Shown piece by piece: positions 1 through 12,800 of a DNA stretch of 64,000 nt (the stretch's first letter is position 1; every line of letters begins with the position of its first letter). Source of the stretch: Nectonema munidae. Its lineage: Eukaryota > Nematomorpha > Nectonematoida > Nectonematidae. A program made the translations under genes and the position numbers. The DNA is taken from NCBI GenBank assembly GCA_030549495.1, contig JAUIRK010000312.1, positions 1 through 64,000 on the forward strand, written 5' to 3'. The notes under the pieces are model-generated. The model had not been told where the DNA came from. It ran no database searches and saw nothing but the letters and a program-made list of their open reading frames with translations.

Positions 1-820
1 TTAAAACAAGCAGTTGCTAAATAAGTTCCATCATCATTTTTTGATTCGGATTTCCTTACTGTCTATAATTGGATAGAATATTATCTATGGTTTCATTGTA
101 TCTCTTGATGGCATTTGAAAAAGAAATATGCCTTTATCTTTATATGCTACAAATAGCGGGACTCTTTTTTATTATATAATTAAAGTTTCCTCTTTTGATT
201 GTATTTTTTCTGCTGGCAATTGGAGAGTTATTGAGACGATTGATGTGAATTATTTCGTTTTTTTGATGTTTTTATGGAGAAATACGATGAAAAAAATGGA
301 TCTCTTGAGATTCTGGAAAATTAATTAGATCAGTAAAATGCATTACCCTTATCAATATGATAATAAGCAATAAAGAAGTCGTATTACTTTTTGTATAAAG
401 TAGCTAATGTTCCACATGTGAAGCATTTCAATATCTCACCTATATACATTTTTTATTTAAAAAAAAAGCATTGCTTAGGCCTAATGTTTTTTTAGTTTTC
501 CCCAGATACAGCGCTAATAAATTTTTTTTTATTTTTTTTTTTAATTTTTGCTGAAGGGAATATGTTTACTTGCCGAGATTTATTAAAATTTTAATTTAAT
601 TGTTTAAAAAGTAAAATTATTTTTGAATAGATATATACATAGTTGTTTTTTTTATCCATAAAAGGCTATACCAATCTAAGAATGGCTTTTCTCCATCTTT
701 AAAATACTTTCTTTCTCTATACTCACACATCAAATATAAGAAATCAATAGCTTAATCAATAAGCTTTAATCAAAATTAATTTCACATACAGAATTTATTT
801 CATAACTTCTACCTTAACTT

Positions 821-885
821 TTAGTCGTATAAAGTATGAAGACCAAATTCAAGATATTTCAGATTGCTATCCAAAAATTTGGATA
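821..885 (-). CDS. BRCA1: Possible BRCA1 terminal exon (end of BRCT2)
   Basis: A candidate last exon reads SKFLDSNLKYLEFGLHTLYD then TAA at 823-821. LDS...Y aligns with human VTREWVLDSVALY, with phenylalanine in place of tryptophan. A polyadenylation signal AATAAA on the minus strand (799-794) follows about 22 nt after the stop. Incoming phase (1) does not match the 1016 exon, so an exon between them is missing from my model. Low certainty. Confidence 0.35.
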
Positions 886-3800
886 CTTTATAAGCGTGAT
901 AAATTTTTTATCGCAAAGTTCCTTTTATTTTCAAATTTCTTCTTGCTCAAACTTTTGAAAAAAGATTAAATTTATGTTTTAACCTCATTTCGAACATTAA
1001 TTTAGATGTTTTTACATCAAAATTGCACAGATCCTTCACAGTTGATACACGCAAAGAAGATAATTTTTTGCTCGTTTCGGCTTTATTAACAAAAAGACAT
1101 ATCTAGATATGAAAAGGTCTCAATTACCACAGACTAAATGCTTTTCATCGTTGCATATTTTTTAAATTTTATTAATATATTTTTATATACCTCGTTATTT
1201 AAAGCTTTTACTACATCTTCTGCATTTACTACTTCAACTTGATAAAGACTCATTCGTTTTATTTAGCTAAATTTGTTTACTCCTTTATATATTATCAAAC
1301 AAATTACCCTTTAGTACTTTACTTATACCATAAATATATTTGAAGTTTAAGGATTTTTACAAGATATTTTAAAAACAAAGAATAAATAATTACTATTGGA
1401 AGAAGAATTTCCTCTTTCAAACTATCGACAATCCAATCCGCAGAAAGAATGGGCTTGCTAGCTGCAACCCCAAAAAAGAACTTCAGAGTTCTTTCGCATT
1501 TATACGGACGCGATGAACTTCCATCTCCATACGCTTTCACAACTACGTGCGTTACATTCTTGTTATAGGAGGAGCAGAATCGGCAGTTGAATGAATCACT
1601 AAATTTTTGCACTTCACTCTAAATTGTAAGTTGAAAAAGACTTTTAAAAATTTGATTTTTTAATTTAAAATTTTTATTTCAAGCTCTTTGATGAGTCAAA
1701 TCAATAAATTAATCAATTTATATTGCACAATTTAAAAATTGAAAATTAATATCCTTATTTTTCGTTTCTTAATTTTCAATTTTTTTTTACAAAATCTAAT
1801 AAAGTTGATTATTAAAAAAGCTGTCCTTAATAAAAATATGGTCTTTTTGACAAAATAACATGAACTTCTTGTACACAAATTTTAAGGGAGAAGGTTAGGG
1901 GAGCGGAAGAATTTAATGTTAACAAATGATTCAAGCGCAATGCTGGATTTAAAAAACAAAACAAACTTTAACTAAACGTTTGGGTTTAGGTAGAACTACC
2001 GTGTTTAAATGTAAAAAAGAAAAAATCAAGATTACCTTAAAGTCTTTTGACAAGCCAGAAGTAATGAAAACAATATCGCTATTCTTTCCAAGTGTTCTGG
2101 GGCTTTCTTTATCCAGGCAAACTATTGGAAAAGAGCTAGTGCTATTTATTGGAAAAGAAGTTCTGCTTTTAAGGGAGGAATTTGTAGTATCGCATACTCG
2201 AAAAATAGCACTTGTGTCATAGTTTTGATTCGTGTTCCTTTTATTACTCGCCATGTTGTTAAGTGTAGTTAAATCCGTTTGAAGCATCACGTCATCTTCT
2301 ATGTCTTCAGAAAACTTTTGAAATGTAGCATTCAAATCATCTTCCAACTTTGAATTTCAAACAAAAAATATATTGCTTGAATATAAATAAATCAACCAAC
2401 ACCAATAAAATAAAGAGGTCAACACTAAAATAAATAATTTATTGAGCACAAATTTTTAAAAAAAAAATGTAAATTTTCGCCCACAGTCGGCTTTTCAAAC
2501 ATATGCGGGAGAAAACAATGTGCCTCCACAGCTCCACCACTCCCATCTACGTTTCTCCCGCATATGTTTGAAAAAGTCAACTGTGGGCGAAAATTTACAT
2601 TTTTTAAAAATTTGTGCTCAATAAATTATTTATTTTATCACTTATTTAATGGGCCACCTTCAGCACCAGATTTTTAACACCAAAAAAACATTAATAATAT
2701 TATAAATATTTAATAATAAAAATTAGCCGGGTTGCAGATTTGAAGGGAAAAAATCCGACCCGAGTATACTTACAAAAATCAGACCCCTACTCAAACTCAG
2801 AATACTTAAAAATTTAAAATAATTTAACTCAACTCTCACTTCTGGTCGACTAAAGAGAGGACACTTCATATCCTCACAAATTAAAAGACATTTTCTCATT
2901 AAAATGCTTAAAAATATTATTTTTATACTCAAATGGATTCGACTCCGATTCCTCCCTCTTCAATAACAATGGATCTTAACATGAAGGACATTTTCATCTT
3001 TGACTTCCTAAATCATTTTCTTAAATTTTATTTTTGAAGAAATCTCTTTTACATTTTCATAATAATAAAAAATGTTGTTTCACAAATTTTTGGCACAACT
3101 TTTTTTCACAATTTTTTGTACAAGCCCTTTAACTTGTACATCTTTTATCCACATATGTGTGTTGTCCAAGAAAGATAACTGATGTTAAAGATACTGAAAG
3201 ACATATAGAAGATGACCGGGTACGTTGGTTGGGACATCTTGAAAGAATGGAAGCACAAAACAAAGAATTCGAAATGAAAATGTTAATGGAAAAGTGAAGA
3301 GAGGTAGACCAAAGAAAACGTGGGACGATGTCGTTAAAGAAGATATGAAGAAGAAAAACTTCTGATCGACCTTGGCTAGCCAGCATAAAGACCAGGCATT
3401 TTACGCGCAAACAGAGGATGCTGATGATTTGTGCTGTCCACTTTATTTAAAATGAGTTCAATAAGAGAATATATAAAAATTTGGTTTTTGTATCATTCGA
3501 AAAAGATGCCGCAGAAGTTGGGCAGTGTGAGATATGTAACAGAATCTTGAGCAATGGAATGATGATATCCCTGGAAAGAAACGAAGTTGGACGATGATGA
3601 TGCATCTCGAATACAAAAATTCAGAAACTGTTAGTCTTCGTATAAGATCGCTATGTTGAATGAAAGGAGAGAGAAAGATCATAACTAGCACAGTTAAAAG
3701 TCAATAAATTCGGCTTTTAATTTCTAATAGCACTTATTCTAAAACGCGTAAATGGTTTACTTTATAAAGTTTCTGTGAAAAAAGTCCAAGTGTCATTAGG

Positions 3801-6800
3801 TCCACAAAAGTCAACTTTTTGTCAACAGGTCAACTTTTTTATAAGCCATTTTTTGTAAATGATTCCGATTTTGGAAAAATTTAACAAGTTATTAAACAGA
3901 GATATATAATATATATTTAATTTAATATATTTTACAATTTTCAAGGTCTTTTTTATACACTGAAGAGTTCACAAACCAAATAAAAATCGCATTATTTCAT
4001 TTTTATAATTAGATCTTTTTTATTTTTGACTCCTCCATTCTGGAACATGATCTTCGAATTTTACAGTGAAACATGCATTTGATTTATGTAGAAATATTGA
4101 TTCCAAAGATAATGTAAGCCAATCTAGAAAATGACTGGAAAAACAAGATAATAAAAAAGAAACAATGAACATGAAAAATTAAGTATATATATGCTCTCCT
4201 CTAACATAGGCAGCATAGAGCGAAAGATAAATGTGTTTTTAAAATGCTTTTGTCTAAAGATCGCGCTTTTCAAAAGAGTACACATAAAATATTACATGGT
4301 ATCGTACAATACTTAAAAAACCTAGTTTACTTCGACCAGAAAAACTCTTTCGCCCCTCCAAATAATTAATTTTGAATTCTCTCAATTCTATATCTTTTTT
4401 AAATATTATTTAAAGGACTTGTTTGACTTGTGAGTTACTTTTTTTCACTTGTGAGTTTGACTTTCCATATTACTTTTCTTGTTTGAAAGAAAAGTTTTTA
4501 AATGAATATTTAAAATCACATTTTATAATAATTTGCGGTGATATAATAATAATAGTCAATCGGAATTTGTGCGATAGTTGATAAGAGGCAGTATTGTATA
4601 CAGAAGAACAAGAGATCACAAAATTTTCAGCGGGCAAATATTCTTTATAGCACATAACTATATAAGAAAGTATTCTCTATAATTTAAAGTTTAAAAGGTT
4701 TATTATCCTTATTGATTACTGTAACTGAAAGAGTTTAATTAATGTAATGGAATACACAAGTAATGCCCTTATTTTGCTAAATATAATTTAAACAATCAAG
4801 TCTTTTATTCCAGAATTAAAATTCACTGCATCTTTGTTATTAGATATTTATCTTATTTAATGTTTTAGTTTTCTATATCAAGATGGCATTGAATAGTTCG
4901 TAATTTTTTTTTACATTTTCCTTCAATTTTTTGTCAATAAAACTTTTAAGTAGGTGAATTATCGTATTTTTATTATCATAAGTTATTTGTGTTTTTAGGA
5001 CCGCTTTTGATATTGTGCTGTGGACATGAGCTATGTTCTGTTTGCTTTCAAAGAATTTACAGATGAATTTAAAAAGCTAAGCCTACATAGCTTGTATCAG
5101 AGCAGTCATTGTTTATGGCTTCGAAACCTGGAACACGAAGACTTCAAAGGAAGCATCATTCAAAGAACAGAAACGGCTATGCTAAGAAGGATGCGTGGAG
5201 CAAAAATTCCAAAAAAAGAATTATTGTATCATTTGTAAGAACAAATAGTTCTGAGATGGTTAATTCATGTTTAAAAGAAGAGATAATGACGAGCGAGAGA
5301 AGTTTAGAACTTTGAAATCAGTGGTAAGAGAAAAACTTATTGCTTTTTTTTCTTGCAACTTCTGTCTTCCTTTAAGTAGGATTGGCTTTAACCCATTAGG
5401 TAGCGTTGTACTCATTTGAGTACAGTAAAAGAATCCTCGATTACCCTCTATATCTTAATTATTGCCTTTTTTCAGTTGATCTAATTTGTTTAGCGTTAAG
5501 TTTACACTTCTTGTATTATTTCCTGTACAAATTATTTCATTATCATTTATTTTGCCGTGACAATTTTTTCAAACATTTTAAACTTTAGGCGCAAATTAAA
5601 ATTCACGACTTCATACCTGTCAACCCATAGATCCAACAATAATATGAAGATTATATAAGATGATTCTTTTTTCCAATGCTAGCAATCCAGTTTGGTAACA
5701 TTTATGAATTTTAACTTTTAATTTTAGCGGCAAAGTCTCCCAGTACAGAGTAATTGACAATTGGTGTGATGAAGGATTGAGAAATATTTTTTAGATCCTA
5801 GTAAATATTGTATCGGATAGCAGGGTTTTCGAATTATCAATTGTCGGATAAACGAGGTCTGACTATACCAATGAGTCTTCAAATACAAGTCTTTCCATAT
5901 AGTCTTCAAAGGATACAGATAGTTTTGACGTTCGAACACCAAACACTAATCCTTTTTCCCAAAGATTTTCATAAGAGAAGAGTCGTGGTATTAAATGCTT
6001 TACTATATTCGATTAGTAATGATCACTGTCTCTTCATCTCCTAATAGGAAAAACTCATACAAATAAAATCGGGCATAACCTGTTTCTTTCATTCAATTTT
6101 AGATCCTGTCCAAAATAAGAAAAAACAAAATATCAAAAGCAGCAAATATTTGAAAATTTTCTGAAAGTATTTTATATATATTTTTTGATTTCAAATGCTG
6201 GCATAATGAAACTGCTAAATATATCAAAATGTGGTAAATGGCATGAATTTATCAAACTCATGATAGCCAAAAATTCTACCTTCAGAGAAATACATTGTGC
6301 GTTTTAGAAAAGCTATAAATCTCCAAATTACTTGTCATAATAAGATACTGCGAAGAATATGTTCTAGCAGAGAGCGCTATTTAGGCGATTAAAGATGAAG
6401 TAGAAGAAGCTTGAATATACTCAATCGTAATAGATCAGTGTAAAAATAATAGGGGCGCGAGGAATTACTAGTTTCTTCTCACACAAACTCTATCATATAT
6501 CAATCATATTAGACTCTATCATATATCAATGATTCTTTTCTCTTATTTAGCTAGATTGGATAAAAATTCTTTTATAATAAATTTTGAAAGTTACAAAAAA
6601 AAATCCACATCCACCAAATTTTGAGGATGTGCGTCCCTGGTATATGATCAGTATCATAAATTTTTCAGCTTTTAATTCTCAAAAATTAAACTGAATACAG
6701 TAGAGTAAATTAGTAGAGTAAATTCAAAGTATTTATGACAAAAGAAATAACCAATTTTGGCAAGGCGAATTTAAATCATATTTAAAAAGATTCCTAAGAA

Positions 6801-9800
6801 TAATTATTAATAAAGGCTTTTAAGTGCGACATTTTTTGTAGCTTGAGACGAGCAAGATAATCATTATTATTGAGGGCAATAGCTCCACACCAAGTTCTAT
6901 ATTTTTCAAGCTAACGGTTATTAATTAAAATATGATAAATACAAAAAGAATATACGGCATTTTCATTAAGAAAATTGATAGCATCCTCTTGCGTAATCAG
7001 TATATTTGGATCGGAAAAGTCGCTTCTCTCAAATTCCTCTTTTTTGCCCACTTCTTTATCCTGTTCAATTTCAATTTCATTCATTTTTTCAAGGAGGTTA
7101 TCGTTAATTGAACAAAGTTGAGAATCTTGTGCTGCTTTTTAGAAAAAATAGGAATAAAATAGTATGACTTCAAAATGTATAGCATCATTCAGATGAGAAT
7201 ATTTGTTTTCAAAAACACTTTTATGATGTTATATCGATTGAACTGGATGTGCACCCACCCTTCTTTACCACTCTGATCCATAAATATAATGAAATACTTA
7301 TAGCATCGTTTCTTTCTTCCGCATTTGCCAGTGCCCATATAGTTCTAATTAGCATAACTGAATATTATTAATAAAGAAGAAGTTCATTGACTAAATGCCC
7401 CCTGTATTAGCTGTTTACATGCACCCATATCGGCCATAAGATATCGTCTTAGCTCGTCCAATGAAAATGATACATTTGTCATTTCCTTTTTTTTCTTTCA
7501 AGGCAAAATTCTTCACATTAATTCAACTGAATCTTGGAAAGCGTACATTTACAAACGACTCCTCTACTTTCACCCGCATGCCTCCTAAATATTTTTTCAA
7601 ACAATCAAAATACCACGGTCATACTTTATTTACATTTTCATGCAAGGATTGCTTTAAATTTGTCCCAGGAGATTTTGTCTTGATACAACTCTCCCACTGA
7701 TTTAGACTATACAAAGTTTTTCCTCAGTTTGCATAATAGCTGAGAAGTGCTCAACCAATATCTAAACCAGGCATAATGTGTAAAATGTTGGAAACATATT
7801 GTTGGCGATAGGATTAGTTTAGAATTAGAGTTAGCATTAGTGTTAGGTTTAGTGTTAGCGCATTCGTACCTGCATACATTTACGTATACATTTTCTGACA
7901 TTCTTGACACAAAATTTCCTATATATTGGCATTAATACACGTCTGACACAAATATCGACATACATACGAATACATACATATTGACATTAGACACCCATAC
8001 AAATTTTACTTCAAAGTTAATGTCAGGTTTAGTGTTAGCGCAATCGTACATACATACATATACAGTTTTTGACATTCTTGACACAAAATTTCCTATTTAT
8101 TTTTATTAATACACGTCTGACACAAAAAAACATGTACACATACATACACACGGTACCAGGACATTTGGCCGAATGGACATTAAGCCAAAGGACATTTGGT
8201 TGGCCACCCATCCACCCAACCTACCCTGTTTAAAAATGTGTGGTTGCGCTCTTGGTTGTCATTGACGGTCATTTATTAATTGGAACCGCACTCTGGGGCA
8301 TGCTAAAATGGCGTATTTTTGAATAGCAAAGTATATCTATATATACGCCCTAAAGTATATTTTCATTTGTCGACAAACTTGGAATTGGCAAATTAGGATT
8401 TTGACAACTAGACTCGATAAACTGCAAAGCGGAACAATGGAAATCTGAAAACTTAAATGCCACCATTACTACAAAACGGTGACAGGTATTTTCCACCACG
8501 CTAATTTACCCCTTTGAAATTTCATAATAATTTAGCCATTAGTTATTTATTTTCAAAACTTAATATTTTTTCATGTTTCTTAAACTTCAAAGAATATTGT
8601 AATTTAAAATTGAAAAAATCATATTTTCTAGTCAAACAAGAGAAATTTGGAATAATTTATTTGAATCATTTTTTTGAGCTATAATTATAGTTCGATTTTC
8701 GATTTTGTCTAAAGAAATTCTTACGATTTCTCTTAGGGGGTCTATGAAGTTGTTCAATAATTTAATTGCAAAATTCGATATGTGAACACAAATTCAATTA
8801 AGAACATTATCGAAAGAATAACTATTATTTAAATTTCAAATAAAACATTGTAAATACATACCAATATACTTTTGATTCAAAAAAAAATATGAAGAAGATT
8901 TTTCCAATTTCAATCGATAAACATGAAAAATATTAAATAAAAAAATAGGAATTGAAAAATAGACATAAAATAATACATTTAATTCAAGTGGACGATAGCA
9001 TAAGAATAAAGTTATAATAAAAGATAAATGGTCTAGATCAGTGTTTCTCAACCTTTTTTTCCCAACGCCATCTTTACCAATTGAAATCATATTAAAGAAT
9101 GAATTTGATCTCATCGATACTGAGCATCAAATATTATTATTGTGCTCTAAATTTTACTATATTCATTCTTCCAAAAAAAACTATAGTTTCTCCCTTTTTA
9201 AACATTAAGTGAAAAAAAAATTCCTCATATAATTGCCTGACAAAAAAACGAGCAAAAACTATTAATTGAGCACACTGTGCTATGTCCGTAGTTTCACCAC
9301 ACTGAATAGCGAAAAACGGTGAATCTTGAACTTTGCAAAACTTGAACTTTGATGTCGTGAGAAAGTCTGTTAATTCTTTTTCTCATTGTGTCGTTAGAGA
9401 AAGAAATATGAGAAAGCTTTTTTGAACAATCTTTTCCTAAAACGAGCTTACATGCAAGAAGTAAGCATGGCTTTATCAAAGTTTCTCCTATATCATGGCT
9501 TTTTTTAGTTTTTGTTATCAGCATAGCTATTTCATAAGAAGCTTCAACAGCTTTTGAATTTTTTTGTAGAAAAAAAGTCTGATCATCCAATTTAACGTGC
9601 TTCAATGATTCCCGTTTTGCTTCCAAAAATGTCAGTGGTCTATTTGCAAGTGCAGGATGCGTTGTTTTCAAGTGCCGTTCAAAACGAGACGGTCTCATTG
9701 CATCGTTGCCCAAGATTTTATAACAAATGACACATTGATAGACTTGAATATCACCGTTTTGAAGAAATATAAATCCGTATTTGAGATAATCATCATCATA

Positions 9801-12800
9801 TTTTCTTTTTTTTGGAATTCGTTTGAAAAAAAATTAAGAAAATTTAACTATTTTGTTTTATCAAATATAAGTTTTAAAGATTAAAAATCCAACTAAAAAA
9901 CAAAAAAAAATTAAATAGCATTTAAATATAATACAAAAAAACTAATAATAAATCTATTCATGTACTGCTAATTTTTTTTTGCATTTGATATGCATATTTC
10001 TTGTTTTGCATCAACAAATATAAAAATGGCAAGAAAACATCAACAAAATCTGCTGTTCTACACACATATGTTTTTATAATCGAGAATGCAGAATATTTTA
10101 AAACAAACTAAATTCTGTATTAAAAATACCGTGTATAAGGCGACCTCTCATTTTAAGGGCTAAATTTTGGATTTTAAGCGTCGTCTTACACGTGGAAATA
10201 TACGGTACTCAAAATTTTACTATAAGTTGAGTTGAATATGTTGAAAAATAGCCATTTTAAAAATAAGGCAAAATAATTAAAAATTGTTAAATAATTAAAA
10301 TAAATTATCATTAAAACATTTAAATTAAAAAATTACTAAGAAAAAAATAAGGTTTTCATTCTTTGCTCCTTCTTAAACTAACTGGTCTATGCTCCCTCTA
10401 GTAATTTTTCGCGCCCCCTAGGGCGCGCCCCACTGGTTAAGAATCTACTCTAGATAATATGGGTGGAAATTTCAGGGCTGGAAATTTTAGACGCGGAAAA
10501 TACAGAGGTCGATTATATTAATAATACTAGCTAAACTTTATAGAATTTAGCAAAAAGAGTACACTTTCAAACAAATTTATTTAGATAAAACTAATTTTCG
10601 ACTCCAAAATGTCTTTATCAAGTAGAAGTACTAAATGTAGAAGATATAGAATTACATCATGTTTTGAATAGGTAAAATATTTTCATAGATCTAAAATGGA
10701 TAAGCAAATGCTCTAGAACTACACAAAAGCAATCTTTAAAATTTTCAGAAAAATAAAAGAAGATAAAAATGCACGCGCAAATGGAAAATGTAAAACAAAA
10801 TTAATTATATTAATTTCTTCTGGAGCAGATGAAATTCCGATAGATCCAAACAGAAACTCTTTTCTCTAGATTATAAAATAAAATTGTGAACACATTATTT
10901 CTTTAAAAAAGCCTAAATTTGGTATGAACTATAGCTTTTATTTTTGATTTACATCCTTAGTTGAGATAGAAAAAACTATATATCTGCAATATCTATCAGA
11001 ATAAGAAGACCCAAATATTACACATCGATTCTTTCATATGAAGTTTATCGTTGTTTGTTTTAGGATCGTAAAACTTAGGAACGTCATGAGCAGGATTCAC
11101 CAAACTTTTCTTTAAGAGGGCCGGATTACCGAAAATTTAAAATACGCGGGCCGGAATATTGAAAAGTAAAAAAACCCTGGCATTTCCTATTAATACTTGT
11201 ATAAAAAATAAAGCAAACGTTTCGATATTTTCCTTATGGATGTGACAAGTTGATACGCTTAGGATACATAAAAAGTGAAAATAAGACAATATATTTCACA
11301 TAACACCTAGCAATATTAAAATTTAGCTTGCGGGCCGGATAAACTTACTTCGACGGCTGGATCTGGCCCGTGGGCTGTAGTTTGGCGACTCTTGACAAAA
11401 GTAACAAAATGAAAAGATATTCATTAACCCATTTAAGACCAAGCAAAGCAGACGATATCTAAAAAAACGCAGACGATTTATATTCAAAGTCGTTGAAAAA
11501 AGCAGACGAAGATGAAATTACTTATGTTCCAAAATAGGAAGATTGGCCGTAAATGGGTTAAGATAGAATAAATTATACTGGATAAAGAAAAAAAGTATAA
11601 TGTTACTTTCAACGTCTGCGGTAAGTGTAACATCGGCAGAAACGATTGGATCAATCACATGACCTGAAAAATCTTCATGTTGGGTTGAGTTCAAGGCCAA
11701 ATCTCTAGCTTCCTCCCCTTCAACGATCTTCTCGTCACAAGCGATAACAAACGCATTTGGGGAAAAAGGAACAACCTCGTCTTGAGAACTGAGAATAATT
11801 TCCCCGTTTGATGGTCCTGTCTTTTGGGACTCGGCTATTACTTTGAGTGGAGATGAAGGGGTTTCAACATTTTGAAAACTTATATTCTGAGTTGACATTT
11901 GAGTTGGAAAAATTTCTTCAGACAACACGCCATAATTCAGCTCAAAATTGTCTAATAAATATAACAAATTTTAGCTTAAAAAATAGCACCGTTAGGAGAG
12001 GAAGTAAATTCGTGTTTCAAAAATGAAACGCCAGTTCCAAAAATACATCCAACCCATGACAATTCGGCGTTGCTTAATCTGAATCCTTCTATTTTTCTTC
12101 TATGCTATTATATTAACTCCAAAAATTTGATATCAAAAGTATTGTTCCTTTTATAACACTAGCAATTTCTTCATCTGAAAAGTTTTTTAAATGTTTTTTA
12201 GAATTAACGAAAGTTCAGTGTACTGTATTATACATAAGATGAAAAAAGTGAACACATTTAGCATTTGAATGGAAAGAAGAGCATTTTTCTTAAATCATAC
12301 ATTTGTTACAGGCGTAGCACCATTTTGTTGTATTTTTTTTCTGCAAACGAATTAAATGAAAAAAAATGTTCAATTCAAGTATTCATTATCCTAAAATGTC
12401 TTTAAATAAGAGATAATTGTTATGATAGAGGAGTAAATGGGGAAAGAGAAAAAGTAAATAAACTATTTGGAGCTAAAACTTTGCCAGACTCAAATTTTTG
12501 GCAGAGATTTTTGTATTAAAAATCAAGCTATGTCCTAAAATAAAAAAAGCCCTAATCCAGTAGTGCTTCATTTCCAAATCTCGATCTGATGACCCAATCA
12601 CAAGTCTGTGGTCAACACAATAGATTCACTAAAATAATATTTTTAATATAATTTATGCTCTTATTTGCATTATTGATTATTATTTGGATGGAGGAATGTG
12701 ATTGTAGGGCAGGGCCGTATACAGCGAGGGCAAGAGAGGACTAAGCCCCCCCCCCCCCAACCTAATATATTTCGATATCAATAAAGGGTTCATAAAATGG

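Larger units (their letters stand above)
9031..10455 (-). mobile_element. hAT transposon copy with likely 8-bp target duplication
   Basis: The ends are CAGTGTTTCTCAACC (9039-9053) and GGTTAAGAATCTA (10435-10447), which are imperfect inverted repeats of the common hAT type. They are flanked by GTCTAGAT (9031-9038) and CTCTAGAT (10448-10455), 7 of 8 bases identical. A ZBED-like transposase N-terminus is encoded on the minus strand inside. The element is about 1.4 kb, so most of the transposase is missing. It lies in a BRCA1 intron. Confidence 0.75.

Noticed and set aside
3458-3700. BED-like zinc finger (GQCEICNRIL) near 3520
   Set aside because: Only one CxxC is visible and no histidine pair follows; insufficient for a call.
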